DNA of 64,000 nucleotides from CAVTQY01 sp963736975 (GTDB taxonomy: Bacteria; Pseudomonadota; Alphaproteobacteria; Acetobacterales; Acetobacteraceae), in contig CAVTQY010000002.1 in NCBI GenBank assembly GCA_963736975.1, positions 1,054,001 through 1,118,000 on the forward strand, in the 5' to 3' direction. The notes beneath the pieces are model-generated. The model saw nothing but the letters and a program-made list of their open reading frames with translations, made no database searches and was not told the origin of the DNA. The translations under genes were made by a program, and so were the position numbers. This document shows, piece by piece, positions 25,853 through 34,465 of this stretch (position 1 is its first letter; each line of letters begins with the position of its first letter).

Positions 25853-26014
25853 ATGCACAAAGTCCTTGCAGCCGGTTTCGCTATGGTCGTGCTGATGGCC
25901 ACGGGCGCTCTACTCAGCGCGTGCAACACCACGGCTGGTGCTGGACAGGACATTTCGGCAACAGGCCACGTCATCACGAACGGCGCCGAAAAGGCTAAGC
26001 AGGCGGTTCCGTAA
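25853..26014 (+). CDS. Entericidin-type small lipoprotein
   Basis: This 53-aa protein is too short for routine gene calling but is clear: a hydrophobic signal (MVVLMATGALLSAC) ends in a lipobox, and the mature part (CNTTAGAGQDISATGHVITNGAEKAKQAVP) is the entericidin A/B pattern with GxDIxxxGxxI. Entericidins are small membrane lipoproteins, originally described as an antidote/toxin pair in stationary phase; most Alphaproteobacteria carry single copies of unknown role. The GGAGGG Shine-Dalgarno fits the start. No second copy is adjacent. The 218 bases downstream hold no gene. Confidence 0.88.
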   Translation: MHKVLAAGFAMVVLMATGALLSACNTTAGAGQDISATGHVITNGAEKAKQAVP

Positions 26015-26232
26015 GACGGACGTGGAGACGGCGGGCAGTCGCACTCGGTCCGGCCAGTGGAACGCGGGATGTGTCGGGTCGATGAACCAGTCAGGGGACA
26101 CGGCAACAGCTATCGAGAAAGTTGTTGGATTCAATGCGCCTTGGTTCGGCTAGCCGCCAGAAGGCGATGACCCCTGAAATATCGAAGACGAGCGCGCCTG
26201 ACGCGGGAGGAAACCGGAAAACTGTCGGCCGA

Positions 26233-27042
26233 TCATCCTTTCACGGCCCCAGCGGTCAATCCGCTAACCAGGAAGCGTCGTACCGCCATTGAGAACAAAA
26301 GCACTGGCAGCATCACCATCGTGCCGCCGGCGGCGATGCGGCCCCATTCCCATCCCATGTAGTTCATGAAATTCACTACCGCGACGGGCGCGGTCATCGC
26401 ATCCGACCGCGTCAGAATAAGCGCGAAGAAGAAGTCGTTCCAGGAAAACACAAAACACAGGATCGCGGTCGCCGCCAGCCCAGGCACCGCCGTCGGCAGG
26501 ACCACGCGCATCATTGCCTGCCAGAACCCCGCGCCGTCGATCCACGCAGCCTCCTCAAGCGCGCGCGGGGTATTCTCGAAGAACGACCGCATCAGCCAGA
26601 TCACCAGTGAGATGTTGAATGTCAGATAGATGATGATCAGCCCGATCCGAGTATCCAGTAGGTCAAGATCGCGATAGGCGAGAAAATACGGGATGGCGAA
26701 CGCGGTCGGCGGCGCCAGCCGGCTCGCCACGATCCACAGGCTCAGCGCATCGGAGCGTGAGCGCATCCGCGCCAATGCATACGCCGCCGGCACCCCTACC
26801 AGCAGCGACAACAGGGTGGAAGATGTGCTCACCACTGCGCTGTTGACAAACGTGCCTCGGAACTCTCCCTGCCACAGAGCGGCATAGTTCGCCAGCGTCG
26901 GCGCGAACCACAGATGCGGCGGAAAGGCGAAGATCTCCGCATTGGTCTGCAATGACATTCGCAGCAGCAACAGAAACGGCGCCAGCACCAGAACCACCAG
27001 CACGATCGCCAGGGCATGGATGATGATCCGGTTCACCCTCAT
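26233..27042 (-). CDS. Carbohydrate-type ABC transporter permease (MalG-like)
   Basis: This 269-aa protein has six predicted membrane spans and the permease EAA loop (ALEEAAWIDGAGFWQAMMRVVLP, about residues 178-200) that docks on the ATPase. The longer frame upstream is a shadow; the start at 27042 gives an ATGA overlap with the stop of the partner permease. It is the last gene of the minus-strand importer operon. No ATPase gene is present, so an ATPase encoded elsewhere must be shared. Confidence 0.92.
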   Translation of the reverse strand: MRVNRIIIHALAIVLVVLVLAPFLLLLRMSLQTNAEIFAFPPHLWFAPTLANYAALWQGEFRGTFVNSAVVSTSSTLLSLLVGVPAAYALARMRSRSDALSLWIVASRLAPPTAFAIPYFLAYRDLDLLDTRIGLIIIYLTFNISLVIWLMRSFFENTPRALEEAAWIDGAGFWQAMMRVVLPTAVPGLAATAILCFVFSWNDFFFALILTRSDAMTAPVAVVNFMNYMGWEWGRIAAGGTMVMLPVLLFSMAVRRFLVSGLTAGAVKG

Positions 27043-27971
27043 TCGCCCGCGCCCCAGCCGGTCATCCGCACCACCACCCAGCTCAGTACCAGGGTGGCGG
27101 CCACCAGCACCACGGTGATCGCCGACGAATAGCCCAGATAGGAAAAGTTGAATGCCTGCTCGAAAGCGTAATAGTTGGTGACCTCTGTCACCGAGCCGGG
27201 GCCACCGTCGGTCAGCAGGTAGATCAGCGGAAACGCCTTGATGCTGTCGATCAGCCGGAACAGCCCGGCCACCATCAGCGTACCGCGGATATAGGGCAGA
27301 ACAACATGCAGCGTGGTCTGCCAGGTTCCGGCACCGTCCACGCGGGCGGCGTCCAGCAGCTCCTCCGGCAGGGTCTGCAGCGCGGCCAGCACCATCAGCA
27401 TGGTGAGCGGGAACCACTCCCAGGTATCGGCGGCGATGATCGCCGGCAGCGCCCAGTTGGGATCGGTGATCAGCGCGGGCACGTTCCAGCCCAGCGCCTT
27501 GAAGCTCCAATAGGCTGGGCTGATGTCCGGGGTGTAGAGCACCTTCCAGATGATCGCGACCACAATCGGGGGCAGCACCATGGGGATCAGGAACACGGTG
27601 CGCAGCGCGCGCAGCAGGCCGGAACGCAGGTTCAGCAGCAGCGCGAAACCAATGCCGATCAACATCTGCAGGCTCACCGTCCAGAACGACAGCTTCGCCT
27701 GCACCCAGAGGGAGTTGTGGAACCGCTCGTCGCTTAGCAGCAACGCATAGTTCGCCAGCGGCCGGCTGAAATTCCATGCCGTCGCAGGATTGGTGAGATT
27801 GAGCGGCGTGAAGCTGGTGGCCACCAAGTAGACCATCGGCGCCAGGGTCACGACGAACAGCACCGCCAAGGACGGCGCGAGGCACCAGACCAGGAAGCGC
27901 CGCCGCTGGCGCTGCTGGCTAATGGCGACAGGTCGCGGGAGGCGGATCGCGGCCGGACCGGCGGCGCTCAC
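27039..27971 (-). CDS. Carbohydrate-type ABC transporter permease (MalF-like)
   Basis: This 310-aa protein has six or seven spans. It opens with a basic cytoplasmic head and the first span LAVLFVVTLAPMVYLVATSF, and carries the EAA loop ELLDAARVDGAGTWQTTLHVVLP. A GTG start overlaps the stop of the first binding-protein gene (GTGA). With the MalG-like partner it forms the membrane channel of a sugar-type importer. Confidence 0.92.
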   Translation of the reverse strand: MSAAGPAAIRLPRPVAISQQRQRRRFLVWCLAPSLAVLFVVTLAPMVYLVATSFTPLNLTNPATAWNFSRPLANYALLLSDERFHNSLWVQAKLSFWTVSLQMLIGIGFALLLNLRSGLLRALRTVFLIPMVLPPIVVAIIWKVLYTPDISPAYWSFKALGWNVPALITDPNWALPAIIAADTWEWFPLTMLMVLAALQTLPEELLDAARVDGAGTWQTTLHVVLPYIRGTLMVAGLFRLIDSIKAFPLIYLLTDGGPGSVTEVTNYYAFEQAFNFSYLGYSSAITVVLVAATLVLSWVVVRMTGWGAGE

Positions 27972-29330
27972 AGGTCGAGCTTGTAACCAGCCTTGATGAT
28001 GTCCGATACCGCTTGCGTTTGCGCCTGCTTCATCGCGCTCGCCGGGTCCATTTGCTTCGTCGCGATCGCTGCGATGGCGCGGTTGATCTTGTCACCGACT
28101 TGCGGGAACACTGGCATAGTTCGGTACGCAGTGTACCCCGTCTTCGCCGGAAGCTCAAGTGCCTGGAGATAGAGAGCGGCGAGATCCTGGCCGTTCACCA
28201 TCAGGTTGGCCTTGAACGCCGGGTCCTCGATCACCGAACGGCGGCAGACGCTCGGATAACCCCGTTCCACCGCCATCCGACGAACCATCTGTTTCGAGAG
28301 CGACCATTTGATGAATTCCCAAGCCGCGTCCTTTTTGCGTGAGCCGACAGGGATACCGAGCCCATGACAGTTCACGCCGGGGAAGTGGCCCGCTGGACCG
28401 CTCGGCATCATGCCGAACCGCACGGTATCCTTCACCTTGCTAACCGGATTCTTGGCGAGCGGCAGCAGCAGGTCGATCACCGTCGTGCGCATGTTGCAGC
28501 GTCCGGATAGCTGCGTTTCCAGCGCCTGGTCGTCGGTGAAGGACAGAATGCCGGGCGCCCCGTACCTGGAGAGCAGATCCGCGTACCAACCAGCCGTGCG
28601 CGCCGCCACGGGGGTATCCAGCGTCGGCGTCAGATCGTCCGGCACATGCTTGAAGATCGTGCCGCCCTGCGCCTGCTGATAGGGCGGCCAGGCGGCGTGG
28701 TGCAGGTTGTCGGCGGTGAACGCCATCACACCATCCTTGCCGTGAACTGCGTCGCAGACCGCAACCATCTCGTCCATCGTGGTGGGCAGGTGCAGTCCCG
28801 CCTTGTCGATCAGGTCGGCGCGAGCCGCACCCAGCACCATAGTGCCGGCCTCAGCTCCGAAGCCGTACAGACCGCCTTTTTGGTCGCGCAAAGCAACCTG
28901 TGCGCCGGCAACGAAATCGCCCGGGTCCCAATCCGGCGGGGTCCTATTCGCGTCCGCAACGAACGGGGTTAGATCGGTAAGCCAGCCGGCGCCGATCCAG
29001 CGGCCCGTGTAGATGAACGTGACATTGACCACGTCGAGTGCGCTGCCGCGCGTCGACTGTTCCAGATCGGCACGCTGGTTATAGACAGGGAAGGCCTGAA
29101 TATCCATGACGACCTTAATGCCGGTTTCCGCCTCGAACTCCGGCAGGAGCTGCTTGAGATACTCGTAGTAGGTGATGGCAAATACCGCGACGCGAATGGT
29201 CGTTCCGGCATAGGGCGATTTTGTCTGACCGAGCAGGGCAGGTGACGCCAGCGGGCTTGCGGCGAGCAGTCCGAACTCCGGCCCCGCCCAATACCGTGCG
29301 CCGGTCTAACCCCGACAACGTCTTCGACAT
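27968..29330 (-). pseudogene. Extracellular solute-binding protein (family 1), frameshifted near the N-terminus
   Basis: The intact part from about 29270 down encodes a roughly 430-aa periplasmic binding protein (AGTTIRVAVFAITYYEYL..., TFIYTGRWIGAGWLTDL, WEFIKWSLSKQMV). The ATG at 29328-29330, preceded by a GGGGGAA site, starts MSKTLSGLDRRTVLGGAGV, a twin-arginine-like signal. That frame runs into the wrong phase at about 29262-29276, where one base must be added or removed to reach LLAASPLASPALLGQ. It is closely related to the next gene. It may be a real null allele or a sequencing error. Confidence 0.8.
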
Positions 29331-29354
29331 GGTTCCCCCGTGACGCCGGCGGCA

Positions 29355-30696
29355 TCAGCCGTCGATCTTATAGCCACTCATCCTGATCGCTTCGACCGCC
29401 TGCGCCTGCGCTTGTTTGAGCGCATCCGCCGCCGACATCTGCTTCGTCGCAATCACCTCGATCGCCCGGTTGATCTTATCGCCGACCTGCGGGAACACCG
29501 GGACGGTGCGATATTTCATGTAACCGCTCTGTCCGCCGAGATCGAGTACCTTCAGATAGAGTGACGCGACATCCTGGCCATTCAAGGTCAGCGCCTGCCG
29601 GAACGCCTCGCTCTGGATCACCGACCGGCGGCAGACGCTCGGATACCCGTGATCCTTCACGATCCGCTCCAGCATCTCCTTGGACAGCGCCCAGGTGATG
29701 AATTCCCAGGCGGCGCCCTTCTTGCGCGATCCCGCCGGGATGCCGAATCCATGGCAGTTGGAGCCGGGGAAATCCCCTGCCGATCCGGCCGGCACCATAC
29801 CATAGCGCACAGTCGATTTGACCGTGCTGGCCGGGTCCTTCGCCAGCGGCAATCCCCAGGTCAGCGCGTTGGTTCGCATGTTGGCCCGGCCGGACAGTTG
29901 CGACTGCATCGACTGGTCGTCGGTGTAGGACAGGATGCCATCCGGCCCATACTTTGTCAGCAGGGTCGCGAACCACTGCGCCGATTGCGCGGCTACCGGC
30001 GTGTCCAGCGTCGGCGTGAGGTTGGTCGGCGGATCCTTGAAGATCCCACCGCCCATGTTCATCAGATAAGGCGGCCAGTTCCAGTGGTGCAGCTTGTCGG
30101 AGGTCCAGGCCGCCACGCCCTCCTTGCCGTGCACCGCGTCGCAGACCTTGATCAGGTCGTCCATCGTGCCGGGCATAGCCAGGCCGGCTTTTTTCAATCA
30201 GGTCGCCACGCGCGGCATACAGCAACATCGCGCCGGCCTCGACACCGTAGCCGTAAGTATGGCCCTTGGCGTCCCGCAGCGATGATTGCGCGCCGGCGAC
30301 GAAGTCCGCCGGGTCCCAATCCGGCGGAGTGGTATTCGCATCGGACGTGAACTGGTCGAGGTCGGTAACCCAGCCGGCGCCGATCCAACGACCCTGATAG
30401 ATGAACGTCACTATGATCACGTCGTAGCTGGACCCGCCGGTGGACAGTTCGAGGTCCATGCGCTGATTGTAAACAGGGAAGGCCTGAATATCGAACGACA
30501 CTTTGATACCGGTTTTCGCCTCGAACTCCGGGAAATACTCGTGCAAATATTGGTGAAACGGCAGGGAGAACGCGGCACCGCGGATCGTCGTGCCCGCGTA
30601 TTTCGATTTTGCCTGGCCCAGCACCGCGGGAGCCGGCAGCGCCACTGCACCACTTCCCACCAGCAGCGCGCGGCGCGAGAGTTTCATTCCGGACAT
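29355..30696 (-). pseudogene. Extracellular solute-binding protein (family 1), frameshifted in an A6 run
   Basis: This is a paralogue of the downstream binding protein. The N-terminus (start 30696, strong GGAGGAAG site, signal MKLSRRALLVGSGAVALPAP) is in frame up to ARGDLIEK. There a run of six T on the plus strand (30189-30194) shifts the frame; with five it would continue KAGLAMPGTMDDLIKVCDAVHG, matching the paralogue. The C-terminal 280 codons are intact. Homopolymer length error, slippage, or genuine loss are all possible. The gene leads the importer operon. Confidence 0.82.
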
Positions 30697-30798
30697 GTTG
30701 CTTCCTCCCTCGACTATCACCCTACCCGCAAACGTCCCGCATGTGCAGGCCAGAAAATCCACGCTAGCCTGCCGCACCACCCCCGGCAGGAGACAGAA

Positions 30799-31755
30799 GT
30801 GGCAGACCGTATCAACCGCGCGATCGAACTGCTCAGCCAGAACCAAGCGATCTACTACACCGGCCATCACACCGGGCACGTCCTCAGTCATGGGGAAGGC
30901 AAGAAGGACGCCCATACCTGGGCCGACTATATCAATGTCGGCATGGAGCACGGCGCCTTCGACCTCGCCGGGCTCGAACAGTACATGCGCGGCCTTGTGG
31001 ATGGCGGCCCGACCCGCTCCGGTCATCGCACCCCCGCCGTCATCGTCGAGCTTCCGGTGAACGGGCTCGACGCCGACATGGTCCGCTTCAACGCCTGGCA
31101 AATGCGCCAGATCCTCGGCCGGGGCGTGCACGGCCTGCTGTTGTGCCAGGCGGAAACGCCGGATGCTGTGCGCATCTTCGTCGAAGCCACGCGCTACCCG
31201 CATCACCTCGCCGGGGTGGATCCCGAGCTGCCGAAGCCGCTTGAGCGCATGCGCGGGGCCCGGCGCGGTGCGCCCCGGAGCGCCGGCGGCCGTCCGCTGC
31301 TCGGCATCGGCATGCGCGGCCGCGGCTCGGAAATGTCGGCCGCGCCCATCTGGGGCGTCTCGCAGGAGGAGTATCTCGAGCGCGCCGATCCCTGGCCGCT
31401 CAACCCCAAGGGCGAGCTGATGCTTGGCTTGAAACTCGAAAGCCCGGAAGGGATCGCCATGGCGGACGAGCTGCTGGCGGTTCCCGGCATCGCCTTCGCC
31501 GAAATGGGCCCGGGCGATCTTAGCCTGTCGCTCGGCTCGACCAAGTTGCTCCGCGACCCTTATCCGCCGGAAATGCAGGAAGCCCGCGACAAGGTGTTCA
31601 ACGCCTGCCGCCGCAACGGCGTCGCCTTCCTGGAAGGCTGCAACCGGCAGAATATCGTCGCCCGGCTGAACGAGGGCGTGCGCGTCATCGGGGGGCACGA
31701 CGAAGAGCTGGCCCGCGCCGGCCGCGCGCACCAGAAACGCTCCATGCCAGCCTGA
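30799..31755 (+). CDS. HpcH/HpaI aldolase/citrate lyase family protein
   Basis: This 318-aa protein has a TIM-barrel typical of class II pyruvate aldolases: GLKLESPEGIAMADE supplies the metal Glu, and FAEMGPGDLSLSLG the metal Asp. The N-terminus is longer than in the simplest members (HHTGHVLSHGEGKKDAHTWADYINVGMEHGAFD). Substrates are typically 2-keto-3-deoxy acids or related. I chose the GTG at 30799 after CAGGAGAC; the long upstream frame is antisense to the binding-protein gene. It is divergent from the ABC importer and probably works on its cargo, an inference from position. Confidence 0.85.
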   Translation: MADRINRAIELLSQNQAIYYTGHHTGHVLSHGEGKKDAHTWADYINVGMEHGAFDLAGLEQYMRGLVDGGPTRSGHRTPAVIVELPVNGLDADMVRFNAWQMRQILGRGVHGLLLCQAETPDAVRIFVEATRYPHHLAGVDPELPKPLERMRGARRGAPRSAGGRPLLGIGMRGRGSEMSAAPIWGVSQEEYLERADPWPLNPKGELMLGLKLESPEGIAMADELLAVPGIAFAEMGPGDLSLSLGSTKLLRDPYPPEMQEARDKVFNACRRNGVAFLEGCNRQNIVARLNEGVRVIGGHDEELARAGRAHQKRSMPA

Positions 31756-31768
31756 ACAGGAGACGCCG

Positions 31769-32284
31769 ATGGCGACGCCCGACCTTGCCACGCTTTGGGA
31801 AGCGCATTGCCGCTACGAGTTCGAGACGCGCGATGTCGATGCCACCATGGCCACGATGGTGGCTGAGCCGTACGTCAACCACATCCCGACCATGACGGGC
31901 GGCGTCGGGCACGAGGCGCTGCGGCGGTTCTACGCGGATCACTTCATCGGCGCCAATCCGCCGGACTTCCGGTTGATTCCGGTCAGCCGTACCATCGGCG
32001 CCAATCGCCTCGTCGATGAGTTCGTCGTGCGATTCACCCACACGACGGAGATCGACTGGATGCTGCCCGGCATCGCCCCCACGGGGCGGGAGGTGGAAGT
32101 ACCGACCGTCGCCATCGTGCAGTTCGAAGGCGACAAGCTGGTCCATGAGCACATCTATTGGGACCAAGCGTCGGTGCTGGTGCAGATCGGCAAGCTCGAT
32201 CCCGCCGGTCTTCCCGTCGCCGGCGCCGAAACTGCCCGCAAGGTCCTGGACAAAACCCTGCCGAGCAACACCCTGATGAAATAG
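31769..32284 (+). CDS. Nuclear transport factor 2 / SnoaL-like protein
   Basis: This 171-aa protein has an NTF2-like cone fold pattern: TLWEAHCRYEFETRDVDATMATMV, YVNHIPTMTGGVGHEALRRFYADHF and the end strand FEGDKLVHEHIYWDQASVLVQIG. Similar proteins are often linked to dienelactone-hydrolase-type catabolism, but no catalytic residue can be assigned. It is 13 bases downstream of the aldolase gene with a GGAGAC site, so they are probably one operon. Confidence 0.82.
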   Translation: MATPDLATLWEAHCRYEFETRDVDATMATMVAEPYVNHIPTMTGGVGHEALRRFYADHFIGANPPDFRLIPVSRTIGANRLVDEFVVRFTHTTEIDWMLPGIAPTGREVEVPTVAIVQFEGDKLVHEHIYWDQASVLVQIGKLDPAGLPVAGAETARKVLDKTLPSNTLMK

Positions 32285-32330
32285 AGCGAGCCGGCACATA
32301 GACTTCGCTTTTCCGGCGGAGTCGGAGTCG

Positions 32331-32954
32331 ATGGCGGGGGTCATCACCATCGCCCAGCAGAAAGGTGGCACGGGCAAGACCACGCTTGTCGCCAACATCG
32401 CCGTCGCACTCGCGCCGGCAGGGAAAGTCGCTCTGCTGGACACCGATCCGCAGCGCAGCCTAGCGCGCTGGTTCGCGCTGCGTGCCGCACGCCGCGATTT
32501 GCACGCGATTACGTTCGCGGAAGTCGCCGGCTGGCGTCTGCCCACCGAACTCGATCGTCTCGCTCACGGCCACGATTTTGTGCTGATCGACAGCCCGCCG
32601 CAGATCGATACCGACGCGCGCCTTGCCATTCGTGCCGCCACGCTCGTGCTGATCCCGGTGCAACCCAGTCCGCCAGACCTCTGGGCGGCTGAAGGCACCA
32701 TGAAGCTTGCTGCTGCCGAGCGCCGCCCTATCAGCGTCGTGTTGAACCGCGTCCCCGCCGCGTCCCGCTTGCGCCAAAGCGTGGAATCCGACATTGCCCG
32801 CCTCCACCTGCCGATGCTGCGCGCCACGCTGGGCAACCGAACCGCCTTCGCGCTCGCCTTCGCCGAAGGAAGCGGCGTGACCGAAACGGCACCACGTTCG
32901 GTGGCCGCGGCGGAACTGCGGGCATTGGTGTCCGAACTGCAGGAGCTGACCTGA
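32331..32954 (+). CDS. ParA/MinD-type ATPase without ParB partner
   Basis: This 207-aa protein has the deviant Walker A of the family (QQKGGTGKTTL, about residue 11), LLDTDPQRSLARWF, and a Walker B-like VLIDSPPQ. It is the short ParA type with no N-terminal DNA-binding domain. These proteins position plasmids, chromosomes, or protein clusters. No parB or parS-like site is seen next to it; the next gene, a CopD-like membrane protein, overlaps it by one base (TGATG), so the pair is co-translated. The role is unknown. Confidence 0.88.
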   Translation: MAGVITIAQQKGGTGKTTLVANIAVALAPAGKVALLDTDPQRSLARWFALRAARRDLHAITFAEVAGWRLPTELDRLAHGHDFVLIDSPPQIDTDARLAIRAATLVLIPVQPSPPDLWAAEGTMKLAAAERRPISVVLNRVPAASRLRQSVESDIARLHLPMLRATLGNRTAFALAFAEGSGVTETAPRSVAAAELRALVSELQELT

Positions 32955-33415
32955 TGCCGCCGCCGATGACTCCGACCAGCCCATGGGGCTGGGTCCTCGC
33001 TATCCACATCCTGTGCATCGTCGCCTGGGTCGGCGGCATGTTCTTCGCCGTTGCGGTGCTGCGCCCCAGCATCGCGGCACTCGAGCCCGCACAGCGCGTC
33101 GCATTGCACAACCGGGTGTTTCGCCGGTTTTTCCTGATCGTCTGGCACGCGATGCCGATCGCCTTGATCAGCGGCTTCGCGATGGTGTTCGGCATCTTCG
33201 GTGGCTTCGCCATGCTGCCGTGGAATGTGCAGGCGATGATGGGGCTCGGGATCATCATGGCGATCGTGTTCCTGCTGGTCGTCTTCGGCCCCTATCGCCG
33301 CTTCCGCACCGCCGTCAGCAGCGCCCGTGCCGGCGAAGCCGCCGAGCGCATCCGCCGGCTAATCGTGCTGAATGTGGTGCTGGGCGTCGTCACCATCTTT
33401 CTCGCGGCGATCTGA
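32954..33415 (+). CDS. CopD family membrane protein
   Basis: This 153-aa protein has four predicted membrane spans. It has WGWVLAIHILCIVAWVGGMFF at the start, a pattern with His in span 1 shared by CopD and DUF2269-like haem or copper-related membrane proteins. The start overlaps the parA stop. A copper role is suggested by the family name only. Confidence 0.8.
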   Translation: MPPPMTPTSPWGWVLAIHILCIVAWVGGMFFAVAVLRPSIAALEPAQRVALHNRVFRRFFLIVWHAMPIALISGFAMVFGIFGGFAMLPWNVQAMMGLGIIMAIVFLLVVFGPYRRFRTAVSSARAGEAAERIRRLIVLNVVLGVVTIFLAAI

Positions 33416-33418
33416 CCG

Positions 33419-34450
33419 ATGCGCAGGTTACGTTTGCTGCTAGCCGCGGCGCTGTGCCTGCTGCCGGCGTTGGCACGCGCGCAGGTGCCGGCCGGCTTTC
33501 CCGCACCGATGCCACATCCGCTTACCGATCTGCGCGTCATCGTTTTTGCCGGCGGTTTCAACCTGCCGCTATGGGTCGCCGACCGGAACGGCTACTTCGC
33601 CCAGCAAGGCTTGCAGCTTCGACTGACGAACACGCCGGGTTCGATCTACCAGATCACCAACCTGCTCGCCGGCAATTATGGCATAGCAATGACGGCGATC
33701 GACAATGTAATCGCGTATGACGAAGGCCAGGGCGAAGCGCCGGTCCCACCTAACCCCGACCTCTTCGCGTTTCTCGGCTCCGACGATGCGTTCCTCTCCC
33801 TGTTGGTGCAGGACAACGACAAGAGCTTCTCCGCTCTGCGTGGCCAAACACTGACCGTGGACGCCATGACCACCGGTTTCGCCTTCGTCCTGGAGGAACT
33901 GCTGGCAAAGCAGGGCATCGCTCCGGACCAGGTGCAGTTCGCCGCCAAAGGCGGCGTCGCCGACCGCTACATCGACCTGCTCAAAGACAAACAGCACGCC
34001 GGCACTATCGAAATGACGCCGTTCGACCTGTTGGGCGAGCAGCACGGGCTGAGGGTGCTGGCGCGCGAGGCAACCGAACTCGGCCCCTATCAGGGCATCG
34101 TCGCCGCCGCGCGCCGGTCCTGGGCAGCGTCCCACCGCGCCGAGGTGATCGGTTTCATCCGCGCCTACAAGCAGGCGATCGACTGGCTCTATGACCCGGC
34201 GAACCGCCGCGTCGCCGAGGCCATCCTGGTCGCCCATGTGCCAAGCATGAGCTTCGAGCTCGCGCACCGGACTTGCGATGTCCTGCTGGCGCCGCAGGGC
34301 GGGTTCTTCCGCGATATCACGCCCAGCATCCCGGGCATCAGGCTTGTCCTGGCGCTGCGCAGCAAATACGGCCAGCCCCACAAAGCCCTGACCGACCCGA
34401 TGAAGTATCTCGACCTCAGTTACCTGCACGCAGCATTGGGGTCGCAATAA
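33419..34450 (+). CDS. ABC-type substrate-binding protein (NMT1/SsuA-like)
   Basis: This 343-aa protein has a Sec signal peptide (RLRLLLAAALCLLPALARAQ) and the NMT1/THI5-like binding fold: VIVFAGGFNLPLWVADRNGYFAQQGLQL, then SIYQITNLLAGNYGIAMTAIDN. The family binds thiamine precursors, sulfonates, or aromatic and amidine compounds in the periplasm. There is no permease or ATPase gene beside it; instead an MFS transporter follows at once. The start ATG lies 3 bases after the CopD stop. Confidence 0.85.
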   Translation: MRRLRLLLAAALCLLPALARAQVPAGFPAPMPHPLTDLRVIVFAGGFNLPLWVADRNGYFAQQGLQLRLTNTPGSIYQITNLLAGNYGIAMTAIDNVIAYDEGQGEAPVPPNPDLFAFLGSDDAFLSLLVQDNDKSFSALRGQTLTVDAMTTGFAFVLEELLAKQGIAPDQVQFAAKGGVADRYIDLLKDKQHAGTIEMTPFDLLGEQHGLRVLAREATELGPYQGIVAAARRSWAASHRAEVIGFIRAYKQAIDWLYDPANRRVAEAILVAHVPSMSFELAHRTCDVLLAPQGGFFRDITPSIPGIRLVLALRSKYGQPHKALTDPMKYLDLSYLHAALGSQ

Positions 34451-34465
34451 ATGGAAGGAAACGCC

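Noticed and set aside
26233..27885. 550-codon frame that would fuse both sugar permeases
   Set aside because: The part above 27042 is an out-of-frame reading of the MalF-like gene. The ATGA overlap shows two separate genes.
29476..31791. 771-codon minus-strand open frame over the aldolase gene
   Set aside because: Only the middle part encodes the binding-protein N-terminus. The first 370 codons are antisense to the HpcH/HpaI gene and have no protein-like motifs; the tail is out of frame after the A6 run.
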